From positions 1,054,001 to 1,118,000 of the forward strand of contig OY723304.1 of the NCBI GenBank assembly GCA_963210315.1: 64,000 nucleotides of DNA, given 5' to 3'. Origin of the DNA: Rhynchopus euleeides. Lineage: Eukaryota > Euglenozoa > Diplonemea > Diplonemida > Diplonemidae. Under the pieces are notes generated by a model, which made no database searches, had not been told where the DNA came from, and was given only the letters and a program-made list of their open reading frames with translations. Of the stretch, positions 10,609-21,543 are shown in pieces. The first letter of the stretch is position 1. Every line of letters begins with the position of its first letter. A program made the translations under genes and the position numbers.

Positions 10609-12998
10609 CTGCACACAGACCATTTTTGAGAAATGTTTGGATCCGTGACACCGTATCGCTCCTGGAGCTTCGGTGCCTGTGCACGTTCGGACTTTCGGGT
10701 GGTGGATGGGACGCAGCAAATTTCATCCTGCTGGTTCAGGAGTGTGCCTGAGTATGTGCGTTCTGTCGACAGATAAAAATATGCACACACACCCCGTCAA
10801 AGCAACAGCTACTTCCGAGCTCATTGCGAACACCCCGCACCCCCACCCTGCAGGGACCTCTTCTCGTTCTCCATCACACAAGGTTGGGAGAAGCGATGAT
10901 TTTTCAGAGACGGACCATTCAAGATTTACACCCAACCATGGGGAAGTAGGTGTGAGTTACTGGCCAAGCTTATGCCGCTGATACCACATCGCGTCCCGGT
11001 GCCCTGCACGCCACGTGTTGTTGAGATTGAGTGAACCTGAAGCAGGTGCTGCGTTAATACATGCCACAGCTACCGTAGGGAGGCAGTGCAGCACGTTGCA
11101 GTACCTGCTCTTTGTTTTGAAGGAGTGTGTCGGAGGAGCAACACAACTCCAAAAGCATACCATGGGAAAGAGAGAGAAAAATATTGGAGAAATGGGGGAG
11201 GGGGGTTGATTGCGAAGAAGAGAAAAAAATGGCGTAAAAATTCAAAGGGAGGGGGTAAAAGGGCATGGGGAGGAAAGAGCGTGAACGGGTCTGGGGCTAC
11301 CTTTACAGCCACCAAACAGTATTCCTTCACAGTCGTCGGAAAAAGCGAAACGGGGATCCGCAAGCGGGGCGGGAGTTTAGACACACCCACGTCCACTCCC
11401 GGAAATTCCCTATTTGGCGTTGACGACCACCAGGCGATGCGACCTTCTTTTGGGGGGTCAGGACAATCTCAAGCTCGGCTCGATCTGCCCCAATAACTTG
11501 AACGATTTTCCCATTTTTTTGGTATTGATTTGCCGGGGGGGAGAGGGGGGGGGGGGTAGTTTTGTTCCTTTTTTGTTCGGGTGCCCCGGCAAGATCACGA
11601 GCTGAAAATCGAGAGATCAGAGAGATAGATAGAGAGAGAGCCAAGCTTTTTTTTGAGGTTCTTTTGTTTTGGTGAATCCCCCAACATGAGGGCGGGAGGG
11701 ATGGACCCGGGATTTTTTTGAAGGCATCATGACTAGGTTCCGAAATGCCTTGAGCACGAGCGAGTCAACAGTACAGGAGTGCACTGGACACAGTGCAGCA
11801 AGAAGTCACAAGAATTAGGCGAGAGGGGGGGGGGGGCGGTAGGGGGCTGTCCATCGAAACAGTTGAAGGTGGGACCTTGACATCGCCACTCCAAGCGAGG
11901 AGAACAATGCTGACCCCCCTCTTCTTATATCGACGGGGCGATTTTTTTGTTTCGTTATTTGTAGTTTGCCCCTTTTTAGTGGGTTTGCATTTTTTTGGTT
12001 CTCTTTTTGGAAGGGTTTGTGTGTATTTTTTTTTGCTGCGGCGCTAGAAATGGAGTTCAAAATAGAGGGGGGGTGGGGGTGGGGTATATTTCATCGTTTT
12101 GCTGCGTTGTGTTCATTCGACTGCTTGGTTTTCAGCCATTCATAACACCCCAACAACAACAACAGACACACACCACGCTGGTTCATTTTCTCGAGCAAGT
12201 GCATATCCTCCGAGGATAGACGATTACGTCCTTCACCTCAGAGTAGAATACCATTGGCAGAAAGACACACTGGTTAAGAGAGGCAAGGCTGTTACCTTCA
12301 ACAAAAATGTGGGAACACAGAAGTCCTGGAACCGCTGATGAAGCAGTCGCTCGGTTAAGGATGTGACCGACATGGAGAGGGGAGAGGGGAGGGGAGGGAG
12401 AGAGAACGTGTGCTTTGTTTTTTGCAGGTGGCTGTTGGGTGAAGTGGGAAATGCTTCGCTCTCGCGTCCAAGGGAGAACTCGCTTTGTGGGCGGTTTTGC
12501 TGCGTGAGGACCAGTCTCCCCACCGCACGGCTCCCTGGCACTTCTTGCGCTGCGCAGTGATTGTGTGTGGCTTTGTGTTCTCCTTCTCCTTCTCCCTCTC
12601 CCCCGCCCCCTCCCCCCCACGCCGCAATGTGGCTATTTCATTGTCTCAGGGTATTTTTTCGGCCAAACAAACCTCTCATCAAACCAGAAGTCTCCTTCAA
12701 CAATAAAAGGCACCCACACCCCTCGTTCATCGCGATGCTGCGGATTGGTTCGAATATGTAAAGTATTGGCTTGCATTGTTCATTCAATCAGGAATTTTTT
12801 TGCGACTATACCGGTGTTCTTGTGTATGAGTTTAGTCTTCATTCGGCATATTCTTTAGCCCCCCCCCCCCTTTCAAAACCAGGCGCTCGGATTCGTTTCT
12901 TCCGCCAGTTCTCCACTCGACCAACAAAGTAATGAGAAGAGAGAGCGATGACGGTGGCGTCTGGATGAGGGTGGGGGGGGGGGGGGGGGGTACAGCCT
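10609..12998. other. Intergenic, nothing recognised
   Basis: No supported gene. There are low-complexity G-runs near 11540-11553 and 11827-11837, and a GA-rich stretch near 11600-11640. A long G-run (about 12972-12990) immediately precedes the CACGG element. Confidence 0.5.
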
Positions 12999-13149
12999 CC
13001 CACGGTGGGATCTTGTAAATTTTACATGTATAACTACAAGTATATACATGTATTATACATGTATAATACTTGCATGTCAACTATTATACATGTATAATAC
13101 ATGTATATGCCTGAAATATACATGTAAAATACATGTATATCCATACATC

Positions 13150-13445
13150 GGGCGTTATTGCGTTACCAGTAACGGTAATACCGTTATTTTTTCGGTAAAA
13201 TAACTTACCGTTAATAACGTTCCAGAACGGCCGAATAACGTTATCCGAAAATCGGTAACGTTATTTTTCCGCGTTATACCGTTATCGATAACGGTAATAC
13301 CGTTATTACCGTTATCAGGAACGGTAATAACGTTATCGGTAACGTTATTACCGTTATTACCGTTATCGGTAACGGTAATACCGTTATCAGTAACGGTAAT
13401 AACGTTATCGGTAACGTTATTACCGTTATTACCGGTAATACCGCG
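13150..13445. repeat. GTTATTACC/GGTAACG palindromic array
   Basis: About 300 bp built from overlapping self-complementary blocks such as GGTAACGTTATTACC and CGTTATCGATAACG, with irregular spacing. It forms the left arm of the 13146-16150 element. Confidence 0.85.
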
Positions 13446-13752
13446 TTATTTTCGGTATTTTTGGGCAACTTCTATAGGGGGACCCTTTTCGAATTTTTTT
13501 TTCGGGGTGGCCAGAATCAGGGTATAAGATAGACTTTTTTTCTGGCGCCGTTTTCCGGTTTTTCTGGTTTTGAAAATTTTTCGCGCGCGCCTTCGGCGCG
13601 CGCGACCCGCGCAAACCCTCCCAGAGTCTGAGAAGGCCCGGTGCCTGCGCGCGTCCTGTCGTACTGAGGCTGCTTGGTGGGGCAGGCGCAGCAGCTGCTT
13701 TGAAAGTTTGGACTCTCGACCAAAAAACCGGTCTGGTGCAATGCTTTTACAC

Positions 13753-13797
13753 AGGGGGGTCTGGGGGGCGGAGCCCCCCAGCCGCCGGAGGCCACGG
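13753..13797 (-). repeat. GC-rich hairpin unit, single copy
   Basis: Perfect stem core in reverse orientation, with the usual GTGGCC and GAACATCTGTTCACTA flank. It lies inside the 13146-16150 element. Confidence 0.85.
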
Positions 13798-13812
13798 TAG
13801 TGAACATCTGTT

Positions 13813-14308
13813 CACTACAGTCTGGATTCGCTTGTAAGTAGGAAGGCTTCGCTGTATCGCAGCCCGGCCAGCAGGAGATCACTGGTCCTTGAGGGTTCAA
13901 CCTTCAGGGTGGAGGAGGACGGGGGAGCGACCACTCGTGACAGGTGTGCGTTGTGGGTGGAGTGGGTGCACGACAGAATGGCCAAAGGGTCCACGAGATC
14001 TCTGCACACATTCCGTTATCGAGGAGATGGGCACCTAGCTGTGACGACAGGCAACAAACAAATCTCATCTGTTAGTTGCCCCCAATAGGCTTGGCGACCT
14101 TCAAGACTGCTTGAAAGTCGTTCGTGTTCTCGTCTCAGCCCTCCAGACTGCAGTCTTAGACTCCCTCTTAGACATGGTGGCTGGAGTCCACCATGTGTGC
14201 ACCTTCAAAACAGAAGAGACCTGCATGACGAGGGCATCACCACCCACCGGGCCACCCGCTAGGTCCATTTTTTCTTCTCCGCTTCTCTGCCTTCTTTGGA
14301 CTATTTGA
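13813..14308 (+). pseudogene. Coding-like cargo of the 13146-16150 element
   Basis: An uninterrupted 91-codon frame (13813 to TAG at 14086-14088) encodes a hydrophilic segment containing VLEGSTFRVEEDGGATT and ALWVEWVHDRMAKGST. A second open segment in another frame (about 14093-14308) begins GDLQDCLKVVRVLVSALQT and contains HHVCTFKTEETC. The lack of stops and normal amino-acid composition suggest genuine exonic sequence. It has no start codon and no recognised domain. It is probably a captured host fragment; a spliced gene is the alternative. Confidence 0.4.
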
Positions 14309-15900
14309 GCTCTGTGCGGATCACGATGGGGTCACTTTCTATTTTTTTATGGCGTTTTTTCTGACTGTTTTACTGTCCCAAAGTCACAAGAAAAACCGCC
14401 AAAAATGAGACCGACCTTTTTTTTTTTTCCAGAAAACCGGGAACCGGGAAACCCTGGTTTTGAAAACCGGAAAACCAGACCTATCTTATCCCCTGGCAGA
14501 ATGGGCTGTTTTAGGCTATTTGAGGCCATTTTCGAGCAAATTTTTGGGTTTAGAGCCACGCAAAGGGTCTAAAATGGGCATGCCAATCTCAAAAAATGCT
14601 CAAAATTCCGAGAGATTTCAGATTTTTCGAATTTTTTGACCGAGAAAATTCCGACCCCAAAATGTGGTCCTTGTGGTCTGGAACTGTCCGTTGTCGAAGG
14701 AATTGGTGAAAAAATCGTGATTTTTGGCCTCTGGATCACCCATGCCGTCCCAAAAATCAAGCAAAAGAGGTTTGGTAGGTGCATTTTTGGGTGAACATGA
14801 GCCATTGTGCCAACCTGCTTGATTTCACCCGAAAATTGGAATCCGTTGAATATGGTTTCTGATGAAAATGTGAAAATTTTCGACCTTCTTCGCAGTTTTT
14901 GCCACTTCCTTGCCCCATCTTCCCCACCCAAAATCGAAGTACCGTGAATGGTGTTGTTGAAAGGTCCAAATTGCGTTGGTTGTGCGTAGTTCTGCCGAAA
15001 TCGTGCACACGTTGTGCATAGTGCATGTGTAACGCCATTTGCGACCAAAATGTAAATTTCCTGCACCCGAGCGTTGACGCTTCCACACACCCTTACAAAC
15101 CCACTTGCCTGATGAAGGGGGTGGTGTGTAGAGCACGTTTGGCAGGGCTGAATGACACTTTCCGCGCGAAGGTCGTGTGCGTAATTAAAAAACGGTCCGA
15201 GGGCCGGAGGCCCGAGGCCTTTTTTTACCTGCACGAGGGTGCAATTGAGGCCGATACGGGGTGCAGATGATGGTTTCTTGCACAACCCAGTCATGTTTTG
15301 CACATCACGACGAACTCGGAAATTCCTCATATTTGCACTCCAGGTCTCATATTTGCACTGGTGCAAATATGGGACCTGGAGTGCGTGCAAATAATGACTG
15401 GGGGGTGCAAGAAAGTTCAAATTGCGTAGTTCCTGCGTACTTCGTGCGTAGCCCGAGCGTACTTTGGGTAGTTCGTGCGTATATTGTGCGAAGCGTCTTT
15501 GACAGCACCAGTAACGGACTTTTGGAACGTAACTATTTTAGAACGGACCGGGAAAAAATGGGCACGTCGCTACTTCGCGCTACTTCGTCGCTCGTAACGA
15601 GTAAAAATATCAGGTGGTTTATACACCGCCAATGTGAGGTGTGCGGGTGTATTCCTGAAGGATTCACTTCTGCGTCCACACTGAGTGATTTTGGAGTGAT
15701 TTTCACTCCAAATTTCACTCCAGGAACATTGGATGCTGCAAGGTTGCAGGGGTTTCTGCAGTATTTGCCTTGAAAAAGCCAAAAAACATGATTTTTTCAC
15801 GAAACTCGACATGTCCGTGCGTTATTATCCAAAAAATGGTCCCAGGGGGGTATTCTGGAGCCATCTCCACCAAAAACTACACCATCCGCCCGCAAAATTG
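14309..15900. other. AT-rich element interior with small palindromes
   Basis: No supported gene. It contains a hairpin-forming block at about 15280-15420, where AACCCAGTCAT, CACTCCAGGTCTCATATTTG and TTTGCACTGGTGCAAA have complements nearby. ACACTTTCCGCGCGAAGGTC near 15160 recurs at 54453. Confidence 0.5.
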
Positions 15901-16889
15901 TCCGAATAACGCAAGTTTTCATGAAAATAACGGAAAAATAACGCGTTATTTTAGGAGAAAACGTTTTCCAATTTTTTGACATCACGGAGTGGCCCCCTGG
16001 AGTGATATTTTACCCAAGAAAATTCTTTTAGGGGGGGTAGGGACCCGAGTTTCGGGTCAGATTCACCGGGAAATGCTGCCTTTTTTGGGGTCAAAAAATA
16101 ACGCAAAAATAACGTTATTACCGTTACTGGTAACGGAATAACGCCCAATGTATGTATATCAAGTAAAAATACAAGTATAATACTTGCATGTCAACTATTA
16201 TACTTGTATTTTTACTTGATATACATGTATTTTACATGTATATTTCAGGCATTTACATGTATTTTACATGTATAATACTTGTCATGCAAGTATTATACAT
16301 GTAAAATACTTGCATGACAAGTAAAATACTTGCATGCAAGTAAAATACATGTATTTTACTTGCATGCAAGTATTTTACTTGTCATGCAAGTATTATACAT
16401 GTATTTTACTTGTCATGCAAGTATTTTACATGTATAATACTTGCATGACAAGTATTATACATGTAAAATACATGTAAATGCCTGAAATATACATGTAAAA
16501 TACATGTATATCAAGTAAAAATACAAGTATAATAGTTGACATGCAAGTATTATACTTGTATTTTTACTTGATATACATGTATTTTACATGTATATTTCAG
16601 GCATATACATGTATTATACATGTATAATAGTTGACATGCAAGTATTATACATGTATAATACATGTATATACTTGTAGTTATACATGTAAAATTTACAAGA
16701 TCCCACCGTGCCGGGAATGGAGAGACATTCCCTGAAAACTACCGGCCATGGGATGGGCCTTGTGTTTTTTTAAAGGAATATTTTTTGCCGCAGAATAGAA
16801 CGCACACAAACCAAACACTGTGGCGCCAAAGGGCATTTCGCTGCACAGGATAACCTGGCTATGCATCTGGTTCGAGCGGAGCAGCGCAC

Positions 16890-17017
16890 CTGATGACATA
16901 ACGTACATCAGAAGCACACACCCACGTGGCGCTGTCCTTGGCAGGACTTTGAAAGTGCCGCCTTGATATCCTTGTTGGATAGAACCCTCATATCACACCC
17001 TCAATCAGCTGACGATG
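16890..17017 (+). repeat. 127-bp direct repeat, copy 1
   Basis: Matches 17680-17805 with only about two differences, giving a 789-bp period. It contains CACCCACGTGGCGCTGTCC and ends CAATCAGCTGACGAT. Both copies are followed by TGTGATCTG/TGTGATTTG repeats. Confidence 0.85.
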
Positions 17018-17118
17018 AGGTGTGATCTGTTGTGATCTGTTGTGATCGCGATCCAAAATTTCAAAAATTTAAAATTTTGGATCGCGATCACAACAGATCA
17101 CAACAGATCACACCTCAT
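17018..17118. repeat. ~100-bp near-perfect palindrome centred on an A/T core
   Basis: The left arm reads GATGAGGTGTGATCTGTTGT and continues through GTGATCGCGATCCAAAATT. The right arm is its complement, centred near 17068 in TTTCAAAAATTTAAAATTTT. It is long enough to extrude a cruciform. Confidence 0.85.
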
Positions 17119-17270
17119 CACAACTCATCACAAAAGGGTCACAAGTCGTCACAACTGGTCACAACAAATCACACCACGTCACACCTAGTCACAACAAATC
17201 ACAACTGGCCGCAACAAATCGCAAAAAATCACAACAAATCACAACATTTGCCTTGTGATTTGTTGTCCTG
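17100..17270 (+). repeat. ~10-bp periodic TCACAACNNN array
   Basis: Roughly fifteen copies of TCACAACAAA-like decamers in phase, ending in an inverted TTGTGATTTGTTGT. It extends the arm motif of the adjoining palindrome and resembles a short satellite inside or at the edge of a mobile element. Confidence 0.75.
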
Positions 17271-17358
17271 GGCAAGACGTTAAACTACCTGGGAGGGCTT
17301 CCCCAGACCATGACGGGTGCTTGCACCAGGAGTTTGAAACAGCCACTCATGCCTTGCG

Positions 17359-17600
17359 ATGCTCAAGTGCCTGCTGGACCCCTATGTCCTTCAGGCCCCA
17401 AAGCAGGCAACGATATGGGAGCAACCTAACAGGGGAGGTGAAGAGGGCACGGGTCTTAGCCTGATGACACACTGCAACCTCAAGGTGACTGGCGACACCT
17501 CTCCCACAGTCTGCGGCGACTCTGCCGTGGCGACAAGGCTTCCTGTCATGGGAGATCGCTGCGTGGATCAACGTGGCACCACCCGTGTGCTCGGCAGGTT
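17359..17600 (+). pseudogene. Possible coding fragment between the 127-bp repeats
   Basis: An ATG at 17359 opens a frame beginning MLKCLLDPYVLQAPKQAT and containing LMTHCNLKVTGDTSPTVCG. The composition is protein-like and GC-rich relative to the flanks, but the frame ends without any domain I recognise. It lies between two near-identical direct repeats, so it may be cargo of a mobile or duplicated segment. Confidence 0.25.
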
Positions 17601-17679
17601 GTTTCGGCACCTGTTTTCTCCGTGTCATGCTTTTCGTGAGCGTGTCAGGGATGTTGGCACACGCTGGGGAGGGTTCACA

Positions 17680-17805
17680 TGATGACATAACATATATCAG
17701 AAGCACACACCCACGTGGCGCTGTCCTTGGCAGGACTTTGAAAGTGCCGCCTTGATATCCTTGTTGGATAGAACCCTCATATCACACCCTCAATCAGCTG
17801 ACGAT
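17680..17805 (+). repeat. 127-bp direct repeat, copy 2
   Basis: See copy 1 at 16890-17017. It is followed by GGGTGTGATTTGTTGTGATT, the same motif as the palindrome arm. Confidence 0.85.
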
Positions 17806-17835
17806 CGGGTGTGATTTGTTGTGATTTGTTGTTTT

Positions 17836-18775
17836 TTTCCCCAGCCTGATTACCCCAGGAATGGTTTTTTTTTCTCGCTCTGAAGTGTGGTACAAAAAAA
17901 AAGCTGAGTACCTCCCGAAGCAGAGTAAAAGTAACACATACACCTCATGAGCATTCTGAGAGGCGTAGACCTGTGTCTTATTCTCATCAGATTCCGGGTT
18001 TTCAGGGGGTATTTTTCAAAACAAAAACAACGGCGATTTTTTTTATCTTCCCATCCCCACAGAGCTACACCCCACGGCACACATTTTATACTGCTTTGGT
18101 GGGGTCCATTTTGGTTTGCTTCTTCCACAGGCTCTTGGCACAAAAGGCATGCACTGCACATTCACTCCCCGTCAGTTCCGTTGTGGGTTCCCATCCCCTC
18201 CACCCCACCCACCCAGTTTCCAGCGCGCATCCCTCGTTCAGCTGAGGTGGGTGGTCTGGCGCAGCAGGGGTTCGATTAACCACACCACCCCCACCCCCCT
18301 CCGACGGTTTCGGAGAGAAGGTTGATTGGTTTTTTTTGCCAGGCAAAAGAGAAGAGAAAGGCGAAAAGGGAGAAGCGCGGCATCAGTTTTAACTTTTGAC
18401 AGAGAGAGAAAAAAAGAGAGAAAGGTAAAAAATGGGGGGGGGGAGAGCTAAAGCTGTGTGCTGTGCTGTGCCAGAGGAGATGGCGGGGATCGGGGGGCAC
18501 CATTGTTACTCCACGTAAGGAGGAACCGCCCGCACCAACCTCAACCCCTCCCCCCCCCCCCCCAACCCCACTCCCGCACATACCGCTGCCGCCGCCCATC
18601 TTCCCACGACCAAACCTACCCCCACCCAACAGACAGTATATCACGGGAAAGACAGTTTGTTTGAATATGTTGATTTGACGACCAAACAAATGGAACGGGG
18701 GGGGGGTGCGACAGGTGGGAGGGGGAGGGGGGGGCGTGGGTCACCAGGGGCGGGCAAGGTGGGGGGGGGGGGCAG
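17836..18775. other. Intergenic low-complexity DNA
   Basis: No supported gene. C-runs near 18549-18563 and G-runs near 18696-18773 lead directly into the next mobile element. Confidence 0.5.
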
Positions 18776-19157
18776 TGTTGTTAGAAACCGAGTTTTAAAC
18801 ATTTTAAACGTTTTACAGGGGGGGGTCAAATAAACGTACTTAGTTGAATAGTAGTACTTAGCCGAATAGTAGTACTTATTTTTTTGGGGCTCTGGGACAC
18901 GTTGGGCCGTTGAATAGTAGTACTTACTTTTCACCCTTTTTTTTGGGGAAATTTTTCGTTTTTTTTTGAGATTTTTTTTTGGAGACACACAAATCTGCAA
19001 ACTTTGGGGCAAGGAATGGGGACAACGGGGTCTATTGGTGCCACTTAGGGGAACCAGGGTGCACGGGGTCCGTAGAGGGGGGAAGTGACCTACGCTCAAA
19101 GATATGTCGTGACGAAGGGAATCGGGGCATCCCCCCTCAGACACATACGGACGGGAA

Positions 19158-19275
19158 ACCAGCGAACCCGCAAACTCCTGCGGTCCAGAGGCATCAGAAC
19201 CACTGCTGAAGACCGCAAACCCGGAAACCCGCAAACTCCTGGGGTCCAGAGGCGTCAAAATCACTGCTGAAGAGC
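19158..19275 (+). repeat. ~59-bp tandem duplication
   Basis: Two adjacent copies of GGAAACCCGCAAACTCCTG...CCAGAGGC...CACTGCTGAAGA with a few differences. The unit length is not a multiple of three, so it shifts the coding frame upstream of the zinc-knuckle ORF. Confidence 0.7.
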
Positions 19276-19359
19276 GGCGCGCATTAAACGACTCCTCATC
19301 TACGGCGTCCGCAGTCCCTACCACCAACGAGAACCACAGAGAGGTGGTACCGCGAGGCC

Positions 19360-19848
19360 ATGTGCACCTCTGTTGGAGCTGTTTGGGGAAAGTCGGTGGA
19401 AAGTGTGAGGGGGGAGGTGGTAGCCCAGCGCTTGCGGGATATGGGGTACGTGCTGAAGGTGTCGGGTGAGGAGGACGGGTTCGTGAAGAGCTCCCTTTGT
19501 CCGGACCTCACCTTCGCACCAAGCACAGAAACATCCCCTGAGGCTGGTGGTGCGGACCTTGAACCTGGGTTGGACGGGAAGGCAAAAGAGAGCACAGAGA
19601 AGCAGTCCACCCAAAAGAAAGTTGTGTCTCAGCCAACCCAACAGTCAAGCATCTTGGCATGGGCGAAGCCGGTTCGTGTGAACTCTCTCACACAGACACA
19701 GCCTTCCCAGTCCTCCCAGTCCTCCGAAAAGAAGCGCGCAGCGTCCCCGACCACCCAGACTCCCAACAAACACCGCAGGCTCTGCAAAGGGTGTAGGAAG
19801 CCTGGGCACAACATGCAGACTTGCCCCAGCAAGCCCAAGAAGAAGTAA
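19360..19848 (+). CDS. CCHC zinc-knuckle protein, probably element-borne
   Basis: A 162-residue frame starting at an ATG. The first 60 residues are globular-looking and contain VVAQRLRDMGYVLKVSGEED. Residues 75-138 are Ser/Thr/Gln/Lys-rich linker. A classical C-X2-C-X4-H-X4-C zinc knuckle (Cys142, Cys145, His150, Cys155) is followed by a basic PSKPKKK tail. Such knuckles bind single-stranded nucleic acid and are common in gag proteins and at the C-terminus of MULE-type transposases, but no catalytic domain is present here. Another open frame over the preceding 100 bp (ITAEERRALNDSSSTAS) may be an upstream exon. It lies inside the 18816-21861 element. Confidence 0.55.
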   Translation: MCTSVGAVWGKSVESVRGEVVAQRLRDMGYVLKVSGEEDGFVKSSLCPDLTFAPSTETSPEAGGADLEPGLDGKAKESTEKQSTQKKVVSQPTQQSSILAWAKPVRVNSLTQTQPSQSSQSSEKKRAASPTTQTPNKHRRLCKGCRKPGHNMQTCPSKPKKK

Positions 19849-20015
19849 GTTGGGGCGTGCTGGTTGTGGCTTGCCTTTTTCACATCTTTTTTTAAGCATC
19901 AACGCACCAACCAACCACCGACAGTGAAGCTGACAGCTCTGATGAACTGTGTATGCTTTCACTAACTCAACAAGAATGTCAACCAGGGGGGGGCACCAGA
20001 GGGGGGGGGGGGGTA

Positions 20016-21543
20016 GGGGGGGTCATAAGCCCCCCTAAAAACGTACAAATACCAAAAATTTCAACATACCATCAGAACCGCCCTAATACCTGATCTGACC
20101 CGAAAATCCGACCCATACCCCCCCGGAAACCGTCTGGAGCCCACTTGTGACACCTGATACGCACTTTTGTGATGATTTTTTGGGGTCCTAAAAAATGTAC
20201 CTCAGTTTCGTACCTTGCCTTTGTACCTGAACCACTCCCGACCGCAATATTTCGTTCTTTGCCTTTTCTGCGGTGGTTCCGGCTCAGGTGGCACGCATGT
20301 TGCCTTCCCCAGTGCCTCGGCAAGGTCTTTCTTGACCTGATTCGTGGGAATGTTGTGTTGTTGCGCCAGCGGAATGAGTTCAGCCACCTCCTGGGTGTAG
20401 TACTTCGATCGCGGATGGGTCATTGTGAGTACTTCGTACGCCTGCGAGGCTGCATCGGCATTAGTGGGCAGCGCGTAGATGTCTTTGCTTCGTCGATCTC
20501 AGCCTGTGAAGGCACGGTTGGGATATTGTACGCCCTGAGAGCCGAATTGGTGATGTTTGTGCTGTGTAATTTGCGCCCCGCAGGATATGCACACCACGCA
20601 GTCTCGACAGCACGAGAGTGTACCATGTGAGGACTCAACAAAGTCATTGGATAGGCATCTGCCTGCCGACTCAGCCCCCACAGTGCGACCGCAAGATCGC
20701 CAGGGATGTCTCAACGCCAGGGGAATACTCAATACTCTCCCCTGGCGCTGTACAACCCTACTCTTAACCCTCGGGTCCTCTCCTGGAGGCGGTGATGGCG
20801 GGCCCGCAACGCTTCGTACTTCCGGTACAGACTGGGGTAGTCTGCCCGGCTGACCCGCTCATCGCTTCCGAGATCATCTGCTGCTCTGGAGCTGCCATCA
20901 CTCTCACTGCCCACATCAGTTGGTGTGGGGGTAGGAGCAGGACGAGTGGGAGGAGTAGGAGTGCAGGTGACATCTTTCTTGGCCAGCAAGGAACGCCGCT
21001 TTCCGCACGTGCGTGCAGTTGATGCACCACCTCATATATCTGTCGTCACCACGTCCCACTCGCTCTCCTATGTACCCAGCCCGACGGAGCGCCCGAAATA
21101 ATGTCGCCTCACGGATGTCGTGTGCCGTTTTCTTCTTACGCAGGTCTGCCACAACGCTCTCTGCCGGGACCCCGCACACCTCCCGTTTGGCGGGCTTCTT
21201 TCGAGCAAGGTACCCCTCTGCAGCAGCATCTGACACCTCTGCGAGGCCCTGGGCACGCGGCATGTGTTGCTCGGCGTGCTGGGTGAGCGTAGTGACACCC
21301 TTCCCTTGCAAAGAACGAAATATTGCGGTCGGGAGTGGTTCAGGTACAAAGGCAAGGTACGAAACTGAGGTACATTTTTTAGCACCCCAAAAAATCATCA
21401 CAAAAGTGCGTATCAGGTGTCACAAGTGGGCTCCAGACGGTTTCCGGGGGGGTATGGGTCGGATTTTCGGGTCAGATCAGGTATTAGGGCGGTTCTGATG
21501 GTATGTTGAAAAATGTGGTTTTGTACGGGCTTATGACCCCCCC
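20016..21543. mobile_element. 1.5-kb TA-flanked element with ~240-bp inverted repeats
   Basis: The left end is GGGGGGGTCATAAGC at 20016; the right end is its complement with exactly seven Cs ending at 21543. TA flanks both sides (20014-20015 and 21544-21545), each in turn bordered by a long G-run. The inverted arms extend over 20016-20262 and 21308-21543 and contain TCTGACCCGAAAATCCGACC and GACCGCAATATTTCGTTC. It is inserted inside 18816-21861. The interior holds minus-strand coding-like sequence. Confidence 0.9.
20202..21401 (-). pseudogene. Minus-strand cargo gene of the 20016-21543 element, interrupted
   Basis: Reading leftward, an open frame of about 160 codons (21401-20916) contains a basic region with TAHDIREATLFRALRRAGYI and a CINC motif, which looks like a winged-helix or HTH-type fold. 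A second frame, offset by one, continues (20989-20729): PTPTDVGSESDGSSRAADD, then SLYRKYEALRARHHRLQER, a likely helix, and a stop. A third segment (20498-20202) begins KDIYALPTNADAASQAYEV and ends in the left inverted arm. The changes of frame mean introns or decay. No family is assigned; a DNA-binding role is only suggested by the basic helices. Confidence 0.4.

Larger units (their letters stand above)
13146..16150. mobile_element. TA-flanked inverted-repeat element nested in the CACGG element
   Basis: Termini are CATCGGGCGTTATT at 13146 and its one-mismatch complement ending at 16150; both are followed outward by TA. Removing the insert and one TA restores a continuous TACATGTATATC arm in the host element, which supports the boundaries. 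The left arm continues into a dense array of ATAACGTTATTACCGTTATC-type palindromes (13150-13445); the right arm has a shorter version (16100-16145). The interior carries coding-like segments (13813-14308), one hairpin unit and AT-rich filler. Confidence 0.75.
13001..16710. mobile_element. 3.7-kb element with CACGG ends and CC target duplication
   Basis: The ends are CACGGTGGGATCTTG at 13001 and its complement ending at 16710. They continue inward as TACATGTA-rich arms of about 140 bp on the left and about 550 bp on the right. The flanking bases are CC on both sides (12999-13000 and 16711-16712). An element with the same ends is at 36200-39291, flanked by CA. CAC...GTG ends with a 2-bp duplication recall the CACTA superfamily, but no transposase is present. 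Nearly the whole interior is a second, TA-flanked element (13146-16150) inserted in the left arm. Confidence 0.8.

Noticed and set aside
13001..16710. CRISPR-like array in the TACATGTA tracts
   Set aside because: The repeats are overlapping palindromes of variable length without unique spacers, and the organism is eukaryotic.
16890..17805. An LTR retrotransposon with 127-bp LTRs
   Set aside because: No gag, reverse transcriptase or integrase motif lies between the repeats, no primer-binding site is evident, and the internal segment is only about 660 bp.
18245..18282. tRNA-like boxes (TGGCGCAGCAGG and GGTTCGATTAA)
   Set aside because: The A- and B-box matches are directly adjacent, whereas a tRNA needs about 30-40 bases between them; no cloverleaf forms.
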